A DNA stretch of 64,000 nt from Pseudoalteromonas sp. Z1A8 (lineage in GTDB: Bacteria > Pseudomonadota > Gammaproteobacteria > Enterobacterales > Alteromonadaceae), in the NCBI RefSeq assembly GCF_011378855.1, contig NZ_WTLB01000025.1, positions 1 to 64,000 of the forward strand, read 5' to 3'. Shown piece by piece: positions 30,954 through 41,289 of this stretch (position 1 is its first letter; each line of letters starts with the position of its first letter). A program made the position numbers and the translations under genes. The notes beneath the pieces were generated by a model. It saw nothing but the letters and a program-made list of their open reading frames with translations, was not told the DNA's origin and searched no databases.

Positions 30954-32090
30954 TTGACTAAATCCGCTCTGTTAGTCCTAGAAGACGGCACAGTGTTTCG
31001 CGGTACTGCAATCGGCGCTGACGGCATGTCAGTCGGTGAAGTAGTATTCAATACGTCTATGACTGGTTATCAAGAAATTTTGACTGATCCATCATACGCG
31101 GAACAAATCGTAACTTTGACGTACCCACATATCGGTAATACGGGTACCAACAGCGAAGACGAAGAAGCGAATCAAATTTGGGCTAAAGGCCTAGTGATCC
31201 GTGATTTGCCACTGCTAGCAAGTAATTTTCGTAACGAGCAATCGTTAGATGATTACTTAAAAGAACGTAATATTTTAGGTATTGCGGACATCGACACCAG
31301 AAAGTTAACTCGAATTTTGCGTGATAAAGGCGCACAAAACGGGTGTATTATTGCTGGCGACGAGCTAGACGAAAATAAAGCGCTACAAGCCGCGCAAGCC
31401 TTCCCAGGCTTAAAAGGTATGGATTTAGCAAAAGTTGTCTCAACCAAGGAAAATTTTGAGTGGCGCGAATCAAGCTGGACATTAGGCGAAGGATTTAAAA
31501 CCCTTGATGCTGCTGATGAAAAGTTTCATGTTGTTGCCTACGACTTCGGTGTAAAGCGTAATATTTTGCGTATGCTTGTAGACCGTGGCTGTAAACTTAC
31601 AGTAGTACCAGCGCAAACCTCTGCCGCTGACGTACTGGCTTTAAACCCTGATGGTATCTTCCTATCTAATGGCCCTGGCGATCCTGAGCCATGTACTTAC
31701 GCTATTGATGCAATTAAAACCTTTTTAGAAACCGACACACCAATTTTTGGTATCTGTTTAGGTCATCAGTTATTAGCCCTTGCCTCAGGTGCTAAAACAG
31801 AAAAAATGAAATTTGGCCACCACGGCGCTAACCACCCAGTTAAAGACCTAGACCGCGATGTAGTTATGATCACGGCTCAAAACCATGGTTTTGCAGCTCA
31901 AGAGTCAAGCCTGCCAAGTACGCTTCGTGCCACGCACAAATCGTTATTTGACGGAACGCTTCAAGGTATTCATCGTACAGATAAACCTGCGTTTAGCTTC
32001 CAGGGTCACCCTGAAGCAAGCCCTGGTCCGCACGATGCAGCACCATTATTTGACCACTTCATCGATTTGATGCAAGCGCGTAAACACTAA
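30954..32090 (+). CDS. carA: Carbamoyl-phosphate synthase small subunit
   Basis: The 378-residue glutaminase subunit supplies ammonia to CarB. The N-terminal domain runs to about 150 and the class I amidotransferase domain follows, with C268 in GICLGHQ and the H352/E354 pair in GHPEASPGP. The start is TTG at 30954: AGGAGG lies six bases before it and the protein then begins [12 protein letters not shown] like other CarA proteins. E. coli carA is also known to start at UUG. An upstream in-frame start at 30879 would run through the leader hairpin and is rejected. Confidence 0.96.
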   Translation: MTKSALLVLEDGTVFRGTAIGADGMSVGEVVFNTSMTGYQEILTDPSYAEQIVTLTYPHIGNTGTNSEDEEANQIWAKGLVIRDLPLLASNFRNEQSLDDYLKERNILGIADIDTRKLTRILRDKGAQNGCIIAGDELDENKALQAAQAFPGLKGMDLAKVVSTKENFEWRESSWTLGEGFKTLDAADEKFHVVAYDFGVKRNILRMLVDRGCKLTVVPAQTSAADVLALNPDGIFLSNGPGDPEPCTYAIDAIKTFLETDTPIFGICLGHQLLALASGAKTEKMKFGHHGANHPVKDLDRDVVMITAQNHGFAAQESSLPSTLRATHKSLFDGTLQGIHRTDKPAFSFQGHPEASPGPHDAAPLFDHFIDLMQARKH

Positions 32091-32106
32091 TTTAACTGGA
32101 GTAATA

Positions 32107-35100
32107 ATGCCAAAACGTACCGACATAAAAAGCATTCTTATCTTAGGCGCAGGCCCAATTGTAATTGGTCAAGCGTGTGAATTTGACTACTCTGGTGCTC
32201 AAGCGTGTAAAGCACTTAGAGAAGAAGGCTACAGAGTTATATTAGTTAACTCAAACCCTGCAACTATCATGACAGACCCTGATATGGCCGATGCAACATA
32301 CATCGAACCCATTCATTGGGAAGTGGTAGAAAAAATCATTGAAAAAGAAAAGCCTGATGCAATACTGCCTACAATGGGTGGTCAAACAGCATTAAACTGT
32401 GCACTTGAACTAGACAAACACGGTGTATTGGCTAAGCACGGCGTTGAACTTATTGGTGCAACGGCTGATGCAATCGACAAAGCAGAAAACCGCGAACGCT
32501 TTGACGTAGCAATGAAAAATATTGGTCTTGAATGTCCACGTGCTGAGATTGCTCACTCTATGGATGAAGCCAAAGACATCATAACGCGCATTGGTTTGCC
32601 ATGTATTATCAGGCCTTCTTTTACTATGGGTGGCACCGGCGGCGGTGTGGCGTATAACTTAGAAGAGTTTGAAGAAATTTGTGAACGTGGCTTAGATTTA
32701 TCGCCTACTAGCGAATTATTGATTGATGAATCACTAATTGGTTGGAAAGAGTACGAAACAGAAGTTGTACGTGATAAAAACGACAACTGTATTATTGTTT
32801 GTACCATTGAAAACTTTGACCCGATGGGTGTTCACACTGGCGATTCAATCACTGTTGCACCAGCGCAAACGCTAACCGACAAAGAATACCAGATTATGCG
32901 TAACGCCTCTATGGCAGTATTACGTGAAATTGGTGTAGAAACCGGTGGTTCGAACGTACAGTTTGGTATTAATCCAGAAGATGGCCGTATGGTTATCATT
33001 GAGATGAACCCACGTGTATCACGTTCATCTGCACTTGCATCAAAAGCAACGGGTTTCCCAATTGCTAAAATTGCAGCAAAACTAGCAGTAGGTTATACGC
33101 TTGATGAACTTCAAAACGACATTACGGGTGGCAAAACACCTGCGTCTTTTGAGCCTTCAATCGATTACGTTGTTACAAAAATTCCTCGCTTTAACTTCGA
33201 AAAATTTGCCGGTGCAAACGACCGTTTAACTACGCAAATGAAATCAGTTGGCGAAGTAATGGCAATTGGTCGTAACCAACAAGAGTCACTACACAAAGCA
33301 TTACGGGGTCTTGAAGTAGGCGCTACAGGTTTTAATCCAATAGTGGCGCTTGATGACCCTAAAGCAAAAGAAAAAATCATCCGCGAACTACGCGAGCCAG
33401 GCGCTGAGCGTATTTGGTACATTGCCGATGCAATGCGCCATGGCATGAGCGTTGATGATGTTTACGAGCTGACTAAAGTAAACCGTTGGTTCTTAGTTCA
33501 AATAGAAGACATTTTAAAAGACGAAGCAAAAATAGCGAAAGTAGGCATGGCGGGTTTAAATGCTGACTTCCTACGTAAACTTAAACGCAAAGGCTTTGCA
33601 GATCCGCGTATAGCAGAAATTGCTGGTGTATCAGAAGCTGAAATTCGTAAAAAACGTCATTTATTAAACATTGTGCCAGTATATAAACGTGTTGATACGT
33701 GTGCTGCAGAATTTAGCTCAGACACAGCTTACATGTATTCAACTTACGATGAAGAGTGTGAAGCTAACCCAACAGATCGTGATAAAATCATGGTTATTGG
33801 TGGTGGTCCAAACCGTATCGGTCAAGGTATTGAGTTTGATTACTGTTGTGTGCATGCCTCGCTTGCACTTCGTGAAGACGGTTATGAGACCATCATGGTT
33901 AACTGTAACCCTGAAACGGTATCTACCGATTACGATACTTCGGATCGCTTATACTTCGAGCCAATTACACTTGAAGACGTACTCGAAATCGTACGTGTTG
34001 AAAAGCCAAAAGGCGTTATCGTACAGTACGGTGGCCAAACACCACTTAAACTAGCGCGTGAGCTAGAAGCTAACGGCGTGCCAGTAATTGGTACTTCACC
34101 AGATGCGATTGACCGTGCAGAAGACCGCGAACGCTTCCAACAACTTGTTGAGCGTTTAAACTTACTTCAGCCAGAAAATGCAACAGTAACTTCAACTGAA
34201 GAAGCATTACTTAAATCAGTTGAAATCGGCTTTCCACTTGTTGTGCGTCCGTCGTATGTACTAGGTGGTCGTGCAATGGAAATTGTATACGATGAAGATG
34301 ATTTACGTCGCTACATGACCGAAGCTGTACAAGCATCAAACGAAGCGCCAGTATTACTGGATCGTTTCTTAGATAACGCGATTGAAGTTGACGTTGACGC
34401 AATTTGTGACGGCGAGCAAGTAATCATCGGCGGTATCATGGAGCACATTGAGCAAGCCGGTGTTCACTCGGGTGACTCAGCGTGTTCATTACCAGCACAT
34501 TCTTTATCACAAGAAGTGCAAGACGTAATGCGCAAGCAAGTAACCGACATGGCGCTTGAGCTTGGTGTTGTTGGCTTGATGAATACACAGTTTGCAGTAA
34601 AAGAAGACAAAGTGTACTTAATCGAAGTTAACCCACGTGCTGCACGTACTGTACCGTTTGTATCAAAAGCAACCGGTGTAGCACTTGCAAAAGTAGCTGC
34701 ACGTTGTATGGCGGGGCAGTCTTTGGCAAGCCAAGGTATTACTAAAGAAGTGATTCCTCCTTACTACAGCGTTAAAGAAGTTGTACTGCCGTTTGCTAAG
34801 TTTCAAGGTGTGGATCCAATCCGTGGCCCTGAGATGCGTTCAACAGGTGAAGTGATGGGTGTTGGCGATACTTTCGCCGAAGCATTCGCAAAAGCACAAT
34901 TAGGTGCAAGCAATACTTTACCACGCGGTGGTCGCGCGTTATTATCTGTTCGTAATAGCGATAAGCCACGTATTGTTGAATTAGCCAAAATCATGACCGA
35001 CTTAGGTTTTGAACTTGACGCAACTGGTGGCACGGCACAAGCTCTTGAAGAAGCTGGCATTGAAGTACGACGTGTAAACAAAGTATATGAAGGCCGCCCG

Positions 35101-35325
35101 CATATTCTTGATTATATTAAGAATAAAGAGTACAGCTATATTGTTAATACCACCGAAGGTCGCCAAGCGATCGAAGATTCGAAGGTGTTACGTCGTGGTG
35201 CGTTGCAAAATAAAACCAACTATACGACAACCTTGAACGCGGCATTCGCTAACTGTACTGCTAACAAAGCAGATGACCGCAGTAAAGTGACGTCAGTTCA
35301 AGAGCTACACCTGCGATTGAACTAA
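32107..35325 (+). CDS. carB: Carbamoyl-phosphate synthase large subunit
   Basis: The 1072-residue subunit makes carbamoyl phosphate for arginine and pyrimidines. It is built from two homologous ATP-grasp halves (about 1-550 and 555-935), each opening with a nucleotide-type motif ([17 protein letters not shown], then [17 protein letters not shown]). A C-terminal allosteric domain carries the MGS fold. Length equals E. coli CarB (1073). It starts 16 bases after carA behind GGAG. greA follows after a 48-base gap that contains a hairpin. Confidence 0.98.
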   Translation: MPKRTDIKSILILGAGPIVIGQACEFDYSGAQACKALREEGYRVILVNSNPATIMTDPDMADATYIEPIHWEVVEKIIEKEKPDAILPTMGGQTALNCALELDKHGVLAKHGVELIGATADAIDKAENRERFDVAMKNIGLECPRAEIAHSMDEAKDIITRIGLPCIIRPSFTMGGTGGGVAYNLEEFEEICERGLDLSPTSELLIDESLIGWKEYETEVVRDKNDNCIIVCTIENFDPMGVHTGDSITVAPAQTLTDKEYQIMRNASMAVLREIGVETGGSNVQFGINPEDGRMVIIEMNPRVSRSSALASKATGFPIAKIAAKLAVGYTLDELQNDITGGKTPASFEPSIDYVVTKIPRFNFEKFAGANDRLTTQMKSVGEVMAIGRNQQESLHKALRGLEVGATGFNPIVALDDPKAKEKIIRELREPGAERIWYIADAMRHGMSVDDVYELTKVNRWFLVQIEDILKDEAKIAKVGMAGLNADFLRKLKRKGFADPRIAEIAGVSEAEIRKKRHLLNIVPVYKRVDTCAAEFSSDTAYMYSTYDEECEANPTDRDKIMVIGGGPNRIGQGIEFDYCCVHASLALREDGYETIMVNCNPETVSTDYDTSDRLYFEPITLEDVLEIVRVEKPKGVIVQYGGQTPLKLARELEANGVPVIGTSPDAIDRAEDRERFQQLVERLNLLQPENATVTSTEEALLKSVEIGFPLVVRPSYVLGGRAMEIVYDEDDLRRYMTEAVQASNEAPVLLDRFLDNAIEVDVDAICDGEQVIIGGIMEHIEQAGVHSGDSACSLPAHSLSQEVQDVMRKQVTDMALELGVVGLMNTQFAVKEDKVYLIEVNPRAARTVPFVSKATGVALAKVAARCMAGQSLASQGITKEVIPPYYSVKEVVLPFAKFQGVDPIRGPEMRSTGEVMGVGDTFAEAFAKAQLGASNTLPRGGRALLSVRNSDKPRIVELAKIMTDLGFELDATGGTAQALEEAGIEVRRVNKVYEGRPHILDYIKNKEYSYIVNTTEGRQAIEDSKVLRRGALQNKTNYTTTLNAAFANCTANKADDRSKVTSVQELHLRLN

Positions 35326-35334
35326 GGAAATGTG

Positions 35335-35356
35335 CCAAGGCCAACTAGGGCCTTGG
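35335..35356 (+). other. Intercistronic hairpin between carB and greA
   Basis: CCAAGGCC pairs with GGCCTTGG over a short loop. No T-run follows, so it is more likely an mRNA processing or stability element than a terminator. greA may still be read from the car transcript. Confidence 0.5.
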
Positions 35357-35373
35357 TGTTAAGTGAGAAAAGT

Positions 35374-35850
35374 ATGCAATCAATTCCGATGACAGTTCGT
35401 GGCGCAGATTTACTGCGTAAAGAGCTTAACGAATTAAAAACAGTTACCCGTCCTAAAATCGTAAGTGATATTGCGGTTGCACGTGAACATGGTGACTTAA
35501 AAGAAAACGCTGAGTATCATGCTGCACGTGAGCAACAGGGTTTTTGTGAAGGTCGTATTCAAGAAATTGAAGCTAAGCTTTCAAATGTTCAAATTATCGA
35601 CGTAACTAAAATGCCAAATACCGGTAGAGTTATTTTTGGTACAACGGTGACTATTGTAAATGTAGAAACCGATGCTGAAGTAAAATACCGTATTGTAGGC
35701 GATGATGAAGCAAATATTAAAAATAACTTAATATCTGTTAACTCACCTATAGCGCGTGGCTTAATTGGTAAACAAATGGACGACTCAGTGTCTATTGAAA
35801 CACCAAAAGGTATAGTTGAGTTCGAAATCATTGAAGTTGAGTATCTTTAA
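35374..35850 (+). CDS. greA: Transcript cleavage factor GreA
   Basis: The 158-residue factor rescues backtracked RNA polymerase. The coiled-coil tip carries the acidic pair in [20 protein letters not shown], and a C-terminal FKBP-like domain ends in EVEYL. The frame opens upstream, but the ATG at 35374 gives [14 protein letters not shown], the same start and length as E. coli GreA. GAGAAAAGT precedes it. Confidence 0.97.
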   Translation: MQSIPMTVRGADLLRKELNELKTVTRPKIVSDIAVAREHGDLKENAEYHAAREQQGFCEGRIQEIEAKLSNVQIIDVTKMPNTGRVIFGTTVTIVNVETDAEVKYRIVGDDEANIKNNLISVNSPIARGLIGKQMDDSVSIETPKGIVEFEIIEVEYL

Positions 35851-35878
35851 CGTATAACTCACTTTAACGTTTTAAATA

Positions 35879-35907
35879 AAAACCGATGTAATTACATCGG
35901 TTTTTTT
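35879..35907 (+). terminator. Terminator of greA
   Basis: AAACCGATGT pairs with ACATCGGTTT across AATT, followed by a run of T. Confidence 0.93.
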
Positions 35908-35933
35908 ATGCCTGAAATTTAATATTAAAACTT

Positions 35934-36095
35934 ATACCAATTCCAATAAATAGCTGATCTATTTTACTTGCTAAAATAACCCATTTATTTGTTGTTAATT
36001 TCGTAAAGGGAACAACCATTTACATCAATTTACGCCTAGAACTGAATTGTTTTTTCGGCGTAAAATTCAGATCACATACTTAATGGAATTGGTAT
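35934..36095. repeat. 162-bp hairpin repeat, copy B
   Basis: This is a direct copy of the element at 9697-9858, with 159 of 162 positions identical and the same ends, ATACCAATTCC and GGAATTGGTAT. It lies 26 bases behind the greA terminator. The near identity over 26 kb points to recent spread or to selection or gene conversion. Confidence 0.9.
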
Positions 36096-36202
36096 TATTA
36101 TTTTGCTGACCTCAAAGTATTAGCTCATTTATACATTCATATTGTATAAAGAGTGTACGTGTTGATATAGGTACATAATCACTTTATTAAAAAGGAACAC
36201 CC

Positions 36203-37261
36203 ATGGCTAATATTCTTTACCCAGCGCCTTTAAAAGTAGGCTCTAAAATTGCAATTTGCTCGCTGTCATCAGGCCTAAAAGAAAAATACCACGGGCGATT
36301 AGATATTGTGATAGAGGGATTAAAGCACCGTGGCTATGAGGTTGTAGAGGGGGAGTTTTTACGCCAAAACAGACCACGTAATGAGCTTAATGCTAAAGCC
36401 CATGCCGAGCAACTAATGGGTTTATTACTAGATGATGAAATAGATGCCATTATGCCGCCAATGGGTGGTGAGCTGGCAATGGAGGTATTGCCACTACTTG
36501 ATTTTAACGCGATTAAACAAGCCAAACCTAAATGGCTAGTTGGGTTTTCTGATGTGAGCACGATTGCATGTGCACTCACCGCTAAGTGCCAATGGGCAAC
36601 ACTTCACAGCGCTAACCTTATGCAGCTCCATCCAGATGAAAAAAACGCGTATAGCCTACAAATATTCGAAACTCTTACTTACGAAGCCGGTAGTAAATTT
36701 GAGCAAGGGCCTTCTTCTTTATATCAAAAAAACAAGCCTAATTACGCACAAAACCCGAATGAATTACTAAGCCCTAGTGAGCCCACAAAATGGCAATGTT
36801 TAAACTATACAGATAAACGCACCATAGAAATGTCAGGCCGCTTATTTGGTGGATGTTTAGATACAGTCGGCTTATTGCTCGACTCACCATTTTTAGCACT
36901 GCATGAATTTAAAAAGGACAGTGCACCCGAAGGGCTTATTTTATACCTCGAAAACTCAGAGCTAACGCCTACCACGGTTGCACGATTTTTACTGTCATTA
37001 AAATTAGCGGGCATATTTGACGACATTAATGGCTTGGTTTTAGGGCGAAGTGAAATTACACAAAGTCATTATGATGCCTTTGACTATCGTCATGCGCTTG
37101 ATGTTGCATTAGGCGGGTGTTTATTTCCCGTTATTTTTGATGCTGACATAGGGCACGTTCAACCTAACTTAAATTTAGTTAACGGTGCTATGTGTTCGCT
37201 TATTGCTGATATAAATGAAGGTATAGTAAACAGTGCATCGGTAAACATTCAACTTTCGTAG
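36203..37261 (+). CDS. S66-family peptidase (LD-carboxypeptidase / MccF-like)
   Basis: The 352-residue protein has the S66 catalytic set: nucleophile S116 in GFSD, E250 in YLEN and H318 in IGHVQPN. Family members are cytosolic LD-carboxypeptidases that trim murein tetrapeptides (LdcA) or hydrolases that inactivate microcin C (MccF). The MccF-like length (about 345) and internal insert lean to the second group, but no microcin genes are present, so the substrate is open. The ATG follows AAGGA. It is a single gene. Confidence 0.88.
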   Translation: MANILYPAPLKVGSKIAICSLSSGLKEKYHGRLDIVIEGLKHRGYEVVEGEFLRQNRPRNELNAKAHAEQLMGLLLDDEIDAIMPPMGGELAMEVLPLLDFNAIKQAKPKWLVGFSDVSTIACALTAKCQWATLHSANLMQLHPDEKNAYSLQIFETLTYEAGSKFEQGPSSLYQKNKPNYAQNPNELLSPSEPTKWQCLNYTDKRTIEMSGRLFGGCLDTVGLLLDSPFLALHEFKKDSAPEGLILYLENSELTPTTVARFLLSLKLAGIFDDINGLVLGRSEITQSHYDAFDYRHALDVALGGCLFPVIFDADIGHVQPNLNLVNGAMCSLIADINEGIVNSASVNIQLS

Positions 37262-37344
37262 TATTTATGGCATTTAGTTTTGAAAAACAAGTAAATACAG
37301 GCGTATAATATGCTTGCAGTAAGTGCTAACGCTTACTGTTAATT

Positions 37345-37519
37345 CTCAGGGCGGGGTGAAATTCCCCACCGGCGGTATGTTTAATGTTATTTGTAACTTA
37401 AATGAGCCCGCGAGCGCTTTATTTAACTTGTTTTTACAGTGTTTAAATAGGTTAAGTAAAGGTCAAGCAGATCTGGTGAGATGCCAGAGCCGACGGTTAG
37501 AGTCCGGATGAAAGAGAAT
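37345..37519 (+). ncRNA. FMN riboswitch (RFN element)
   Basis: The conserved blocks of the RFN element are all present in order: CAGGGCGGGGTGAAATTCCC, CACCGGCGGTA, GCCCGCGAGC, GGTCAAGCAGATCTGGTGAG, GAGCCGACGGTTAGAGTC and GGATGAAAGAGA. One variable stem (about 37380-37460) is enlarged. It precedes ribB by about 140 bases and should lower ribB expression when FMN is plentiful. Confidence 0.97.
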
Positions 37520-37535
37520 ATAGCTTATTTATGTA

Positions 37536-37580
37536 CACCAAAACGTAGCTTTTTGGTGAGCATTTTTAATGCTGTTTTGG
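37536..37580 (+). promoter_or_regulatory. Expression platform of the FMN riboswitch
   Basis: CACCAAAA (37536-37543) can pair with TTTTGGTG (37551-37558), or its CCAAAAC part can pair with GTTTTGG (37574-37580) across the AGCATT/AATGCT hairpin (37559-37573). The two pairings exclude each other, as expected of a switch. T-runs are short, so whether it acts on transcription or translation is not settled. Confidence 0.55.
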
Positions 37581-37660
37581 TTTAATCCATACGATTTTAT
37601 TTGTATGGCTTTGCCATGCCTTTCTGTGTCCTGAATCTATTATTTTTTATTTGGAATATA

Positions 37661-38317
37661 ATGATGATTCAGTCTCTACTTACTCAATTCGGCGAAAGCC
37701 ATATCCGTGTACAAAGCGCAATTGCTGCATTACAGCAAGGGCAAGGCGTACTTGTTGTTGATGACGAAAACCGCGAAAACGAAGGCGACTTTGTTTTTTC
37801 AGCTGAGCATTTAACGGCCCCACAAATGGCCGAAATGATCCGCGAAGGCAGTGGTATTGTATGCCTATGCATGGGAGAGGAGCGTATTAAACAGCTCGAC
37901 CTACCGCAAATGGTAACCAATAACACCAGTCAAAATAACACCGCTTATACTGTCACTATTGAAGCTAAGCACGGTGTTACAACCGGCGTATCTGCCGTTG
38001 ATAGAGTGACTACTATTAAAGCTGCTACAGCCGATAATGCAAAACCAAGTGATTTATCGCGCCCTGGCCATGTATTTGGTTTAAAAGCACAAACTGGCGG
38101 TGTGCTAGTTCGCCGTGGTCATACCGAAGCATCGGTTGATTTAATGCAACTTGCAGGCTTAAAACCATTTGGTGTAATTTGCGAACTTACCAACCCCGAT
38201 GGTTCAATGGCACGTTTACCTGAAGTTAGTGATTATGCTAATAAGCATAATATGACCGTGGTTTCTATTGAAGATCTCGTGCAATACATTCAAGCTGCGC
38301 AGCTTAAAGTGAGTTAA
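37661..38317 (+). CDS. ribB: 3,4-dihydroxy-2-butanone 4-phosphate synthase
   Basis: The 218-residue enzyme turns ribulose 5-phosphate into the four-carbon riboflavin precursor. The signature [13 protein letters not shown] binds magnesium and substrate, and [14 protein letters not shown] closes the site. Length matches stand-alone E. coli RibB (217), with no fused GTP cyclohydrolase domain. The start is the first of two ATG codons at 37661, behind TTGGA; the second, at 37664, is possible. Control is by the FMN riboswitch upstream. Confidence 0.97.
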   Translation: MMIQSLLTQFGESHIRVQSAIAALQQGQGVLVVDDENRENEGDFVFSAEHLTAPQMAEMIREGSGIVCLCMGEERIKQLDLPQMVTNNTSQNNTAYTVTIEAKHGVTTGVSAVDRVTTIKAATADNAKPSDLSRPGHVFGLKAQTGGVLVRRGHTEASVDLMQLAGLKPFGVICELTNPDGSMARLPEVSDYANKHNMTVVSIEDLVQYIQAAQLKVS

Positions 38318-38331
38318 GCCGCTTTAAAAGC

Positions 38332-38369
38332 AAAAAACCACTTATTTGAATGCAAATAAGTGGTTTTTT
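38332..38369. terminator. Terminator behind ribB
   Basis: AAAAACCACTTATTTG pairs with CAAATAAGTGGTTTTT. The A and T runs on both sides also suit the nitroreductase gene that ends at 38389 on the other strand. Confidence 0.93.
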
Positions 38370-38388
38370 AATGTAATAAAAATATAAC

Positions 38389-39042
38389 TTATAAAACTTG
38401 AATTATTTGCTCTTTAGCTAAACGCGATTTAGGTAATTTAGCATTATAATCTTCTGCGTCATCATGGTAGCCAAGTACTAAAGCTACATCACAAATGTAA
38501 CCATCTAGCTCTTTTTCAAAAACTTCGCCAATCAACTGTGCATCAACGCCTTCCATAGGAGTTGAATCAATACCTAAGCGTGCTGCTGCATGCATTGTGT
38601 TACCAAGCGCTATGTAAGTTTGCGCTTTAGTCCACGTTGCGTTATTGCCTTGCTCATCAGTATTCATATCAACAAACGCGAAAGCACCAAATGATTGTTC
38701 GCGGTTTTCTGCTTTAGTACGACCGTTTTTAATGTCTGCATCAATTACTTGTGCGTAATCGTCACGTGTATATTTAGGGTTGTAAGCAAATAAAATAACG
38801 TGCGACGCTGTTTTAATATGAGGCTGATTAAATTGAAACTTATTAGCAAAGGTAGTATGCATACGTTCTTTTGCTTCATCAGATTCAATTACAACAAACT
38901 TCCAAGGCTGCGAGTTAATTGATGAAGGAGAAAGACGCATAGCTTCATATACTACGTCTAGGTCATCTTGAGGAATACGCTTAGTTGTGTAACGTTTAGT
39001 TGTGTAGCGTTTTTCTAAATCACTAATAATTGGGTGAGTCAT
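38389..39042 (-). CDS. NfsB-type NAD(P)H nitroreductase
   Basis: The 217-residue flavoenzyme matches NfsB/nitroreductase proteins: an RYTTK phosphate-binding start, SPSSINSQPWKFVV for FMN, and a C-terminal KLPKSRLAKE. These enzymes reduce quinones and nitro compounds. The start MTHPIISDL at 39042 is chosen over a 42-codon upstream extension that crosses the divergent promoter. The sequence RYTTK occurs twice in tandem near the N-terminus, from a 15-base duplication. A LysR regulator gene is divergent from it, 175 bases away, a common arrangement for control of such genes. Confidence 0.92.
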   Translation of the reverse strand: MTHPIISDLEKRYTTKRYTTKRIPQDDLDVVYEAMRLSPSSINSQPWKFVVIESDEAKERMHTTFANKFQFNQPHIKTASHVILFAYNPKYTRDDYAQVIDADIKNGRTKAENREQSFGAFAFVDMNTDEQGNNATWTKAQTYIALGNTMHAAARLGIDSTPMEGVDAQLIGEVFEKELDGYICDVALVLGYHDDAEDYNAKLPKSRLAKEQIIQVL

Positions 39043-39217
39043 TATTTTTCCAAATAAATAAATTGAGCGAGTTGTTATTAATTGGTTTGAATTTAAATAA
39101 TTCAATAGTGACCAATCAGTTTTAAATAAGAATATTTTACGGATTTGATAATAGCGCTTGCTTTGCATTTAATAAACATCATAATCATTGAAACATTATC
39201 AAATATATATAGATAAT

Positions 39218-40156
39218 ATGAACATAGAAGATTTAAAACTTATTCTAAAAGTAGCTGAGTTTAGAAGTATTACGCTTGCAGCTGCTAAATTAGATATGCG
39301 CACAGCAACTGCGAGCGCGGTAATTAAGCGTGTTGAATTAGAACTGGGCAGTGAACTGTTTGTACGTACTACACGTCATTTAAGGTTATCAGCCGCTGGG
39401 GAGCGCTATATACCTCAGTGCGAACAAGCTTTAGCAATACTTGAGCAAGCAAAGCATAACCTCAAAGGTGAGCATGACGAAATTGAAGGCGAATTACGTG
39501 TTGCTCTTTCATCCGATTTGGGGCGAAATTTAGTTATCCCATGGATTGATGAGCTGATGGATAATTATCCTAAGTTAAGCCTCCGAGCGCATATAAGTGA
39601 CAGTAATATTGATTTTTATCGTGATTCAGTTGATATAGCACTTCGTTATGGCTCGCCAAGTGACGCTAGCGTTTACGGTTTTAAAATTTGCAACGTACCG
39701 CGCTTATTATGTGCAACTCAAGAATATTTATTACAAAATGGCTCTCCTGAACATCCAGACGACTTAGCTAATCACCAAGGCTTATTTTATCAACTACAAG
39801 ATATTATAAATAACACATGGGAGTTCACCGATGGTGAGTCAAAATATAAAGTTAAAATGGATGGTCGGCGCGCGTCTAACGATGGTGACCTAGTGAGGCG
39901 ATGGTGTGTTGCGGGTAAAGGCTTAGCAGTAAAGTCAGCACTCGATATAGCCGATGATTTACTCAATGATAGGGTGGTTACTGCTTTGCCAGGTTATCAA
40001 CACACTAATGGCGAATTATGGCTTATTTGCCCAAGTAGGCAGTCAATAACGCCTGCGGTACGTTTACTACGTGATGCATGCAGAGCAAAATCCCAAACTA
40101 TTCTGCAGCAGTTGGTAAATAAAGGAATTATTGATAAAAGCGTATTAAAGGATTAA
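39218..40156 (+). CDS. LysR-family transcriptional regulator
   Basis: The 312-residue protein has an N-terminal winged helix (about 1-60: IEDLKLILKVAEFRSITLAAAKL) and a substrate-binding domain from about 88 to the end. ATG at 39218 is chosen as the typical LysR start; an upstream in-frame ATG lies in the promoter region. It is divergent from the NfsB-type gene, so that gene is the likely target. The inducer is unknown. Confidence 0.92.
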   Translation: MNIEDLKLILKVAEFRSITLAAAKLDMRTATASAVIKRVELELGSELFVRTTRHLRLSAAGERYIPQCEQALAILEQAKHNLKGEHDEIEGELRVALSSDLGRNLVIPWIDELMDNYPKLSLRAHISDSNIDFYRDSVDIALRYGSPSDASVYGFKICNVPRLLCATQEYLLQNGSPEHPDDLANHQGLFYQLQDIINNTWEFTDGESKYKVKMDGRRASNDGDLVRRWCVAGKGLAVKSALDIADDLLNDRVVTALPGYQHTNGELWLICPSRQSITPAVRLLRDACRAKSQTILQQLVNKGIIDKSVLKD

Positions 40157-40168
40157 TACGCAATCTGA

Positions 40169-41059
40169 TTAACTTAGTTTTTTATTAAAAAACTCAATAG
40201 TACGCTGCCATGCAAGTTCTGCTTTTTTCTCATCATAACGCCCAGTAGAGTCGTTATGAAAACCATGATTTGCCCCTTTATACATATGCATAGTGTATTC
40301 AACGTTATTGGCTTTTAAATCTTGCTCGTACTGTGGCCACGATGCGTTTACACGTTTATCAAGCTCACCTAATTGAATCATTAACGGCGCTTTAATATTT
40401 TTACGTAAACTCTCACTTGCAGGAGTGCCGTAAAAAGGCACGCCTGCGCTGATTAAATTACTATCTACTGCGGCTAAGTAATTAACAATGTAGCCACCAA
40501 AGCAAAACCCAACAGCGCCTAGCTTACCGTTGCTGTTAGCATGCGATTTTAAAAAGTGTGCAGCGGCTACAAAATCGTTTTGAATTTTAGCGCGATCCAT
40601 TGTTTTTTGCATGGCACGACCCTCATCGTCGTTACCAGGATAGCCACCTAGTGGAAACAACGCATCGGGTGCAAACGCAATAAAGCCTACCTTAGCTAAG
40701 CGCCTTGCTACATCTTTTACGTACGGGTTTAATCCACGGTTTTCGTGTACCACTAGCACAACAGGGAGCTTACCTTCTACGTTTTTAGGTACGGCTAAAT
40801 ATCCCTTGCCCTTACCATATCCGTCTGGTGAATCGAATTCTTCGTACGTTGCCGTAATATCGTCATCATTAAACGAGACTTGCTCAGCAAACGCGTAATT
40901 AGGTAATAGCGCTGATGTAAGTACAGCCATCGAAAAACCAAGTGCAGCAAGGCCACCGAGTTTTTTCATAAACGTACGGCGGTCCATTAAATCGTGGGCG
41001 TATTCATCATACCAATCAAAGGCTTCTTGCGGGATGTGATCTGATAGCGGGGTATTCAT
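40169..41059 (-). CDS. Tat-exported dienelactone hydrolase family protein (YghX-like)
   Basis: The 296-residue protein has a 25-residue N-terminal extension, then a twin-arginine signal (DRRTFMKK followed by a hydrophobic stretch to ALA near residue 58). The hydrolase domain carries nucleophile C186 in GFCFGGY and a catalytic His in GANHGFHND. E. coli YghX has the same layout. Twin arginines imply export of a folded enzyme. The substrate is unknown. It ends 12 bases from the convergent LysR gene. Confidence 0.88.
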   Translation of the reverse strand: MNTPLSDHIPQEAFDWYDEYAHDLMDRRTFMKKLGGLAALGFSMAVLTSALLPNYAFAEQVSFNDDDITATYEEFDSPDGYGKGKGYLAVPKNVEGKLPVVLVVHENRGLNPYVKDVARRLAKVGFIAFAPDALFPLGGYPGNDDEGRAMQKTMDRAKIQNDFVAAAHFLKSHANSNGKLGAVGFCFGGYIVNYLAAVDSNLISAGVPFYGTPASESLRKNIKAPLMIQLGELDKRVNASWPQYEQDLKANNVEYTMHMYKGANHGFHNDSTGRYDEKKAELAWQRTIEFFNKKLS

Positions 41060-41236
41060 GGCTGTTCCTTAACTTTATTATGTATATTTATTATTTAAAT
41101 ACCATAACGTATTAGGGATAAAAAACGAGCAATATTTCTTTCAATTATTAGGACTGTTGATGGAGTCTATGTGTTAAAAAATGAGTAGTAGAAGTAATAT
41201 TAGTAAATAGTTAAATATTATTTTTAAGCTTAAAAT

Positions 41237-41270
41237 AAAAAGCTCGGCATAGAGTATGCCGAGCTTTTTT
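41237..41270 (-). terminator. Terminator of the RND operon
   Basis: AAAAAGCTCGGCATA pairs with TATGCCGAGCTTTTT, just past the end of the pump gene. Confidence 0.93.
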
Positions 41271-41289
41271 GGTTGGGATATTACTTAAC

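Noticed and set aside
33671..34054. 127-codon frame inside carB
   Set aside because: It lies wholly within a strongly conserved enzyme gene in another frame and has no similarity to a known family.
36203..37261. Microcin C immunity locus based on the MccF-like protein
   Set aside because: No microcin peptide, adenylating enzyme or exporter gene is near. A murein carboxypeptidase role is equally possible.
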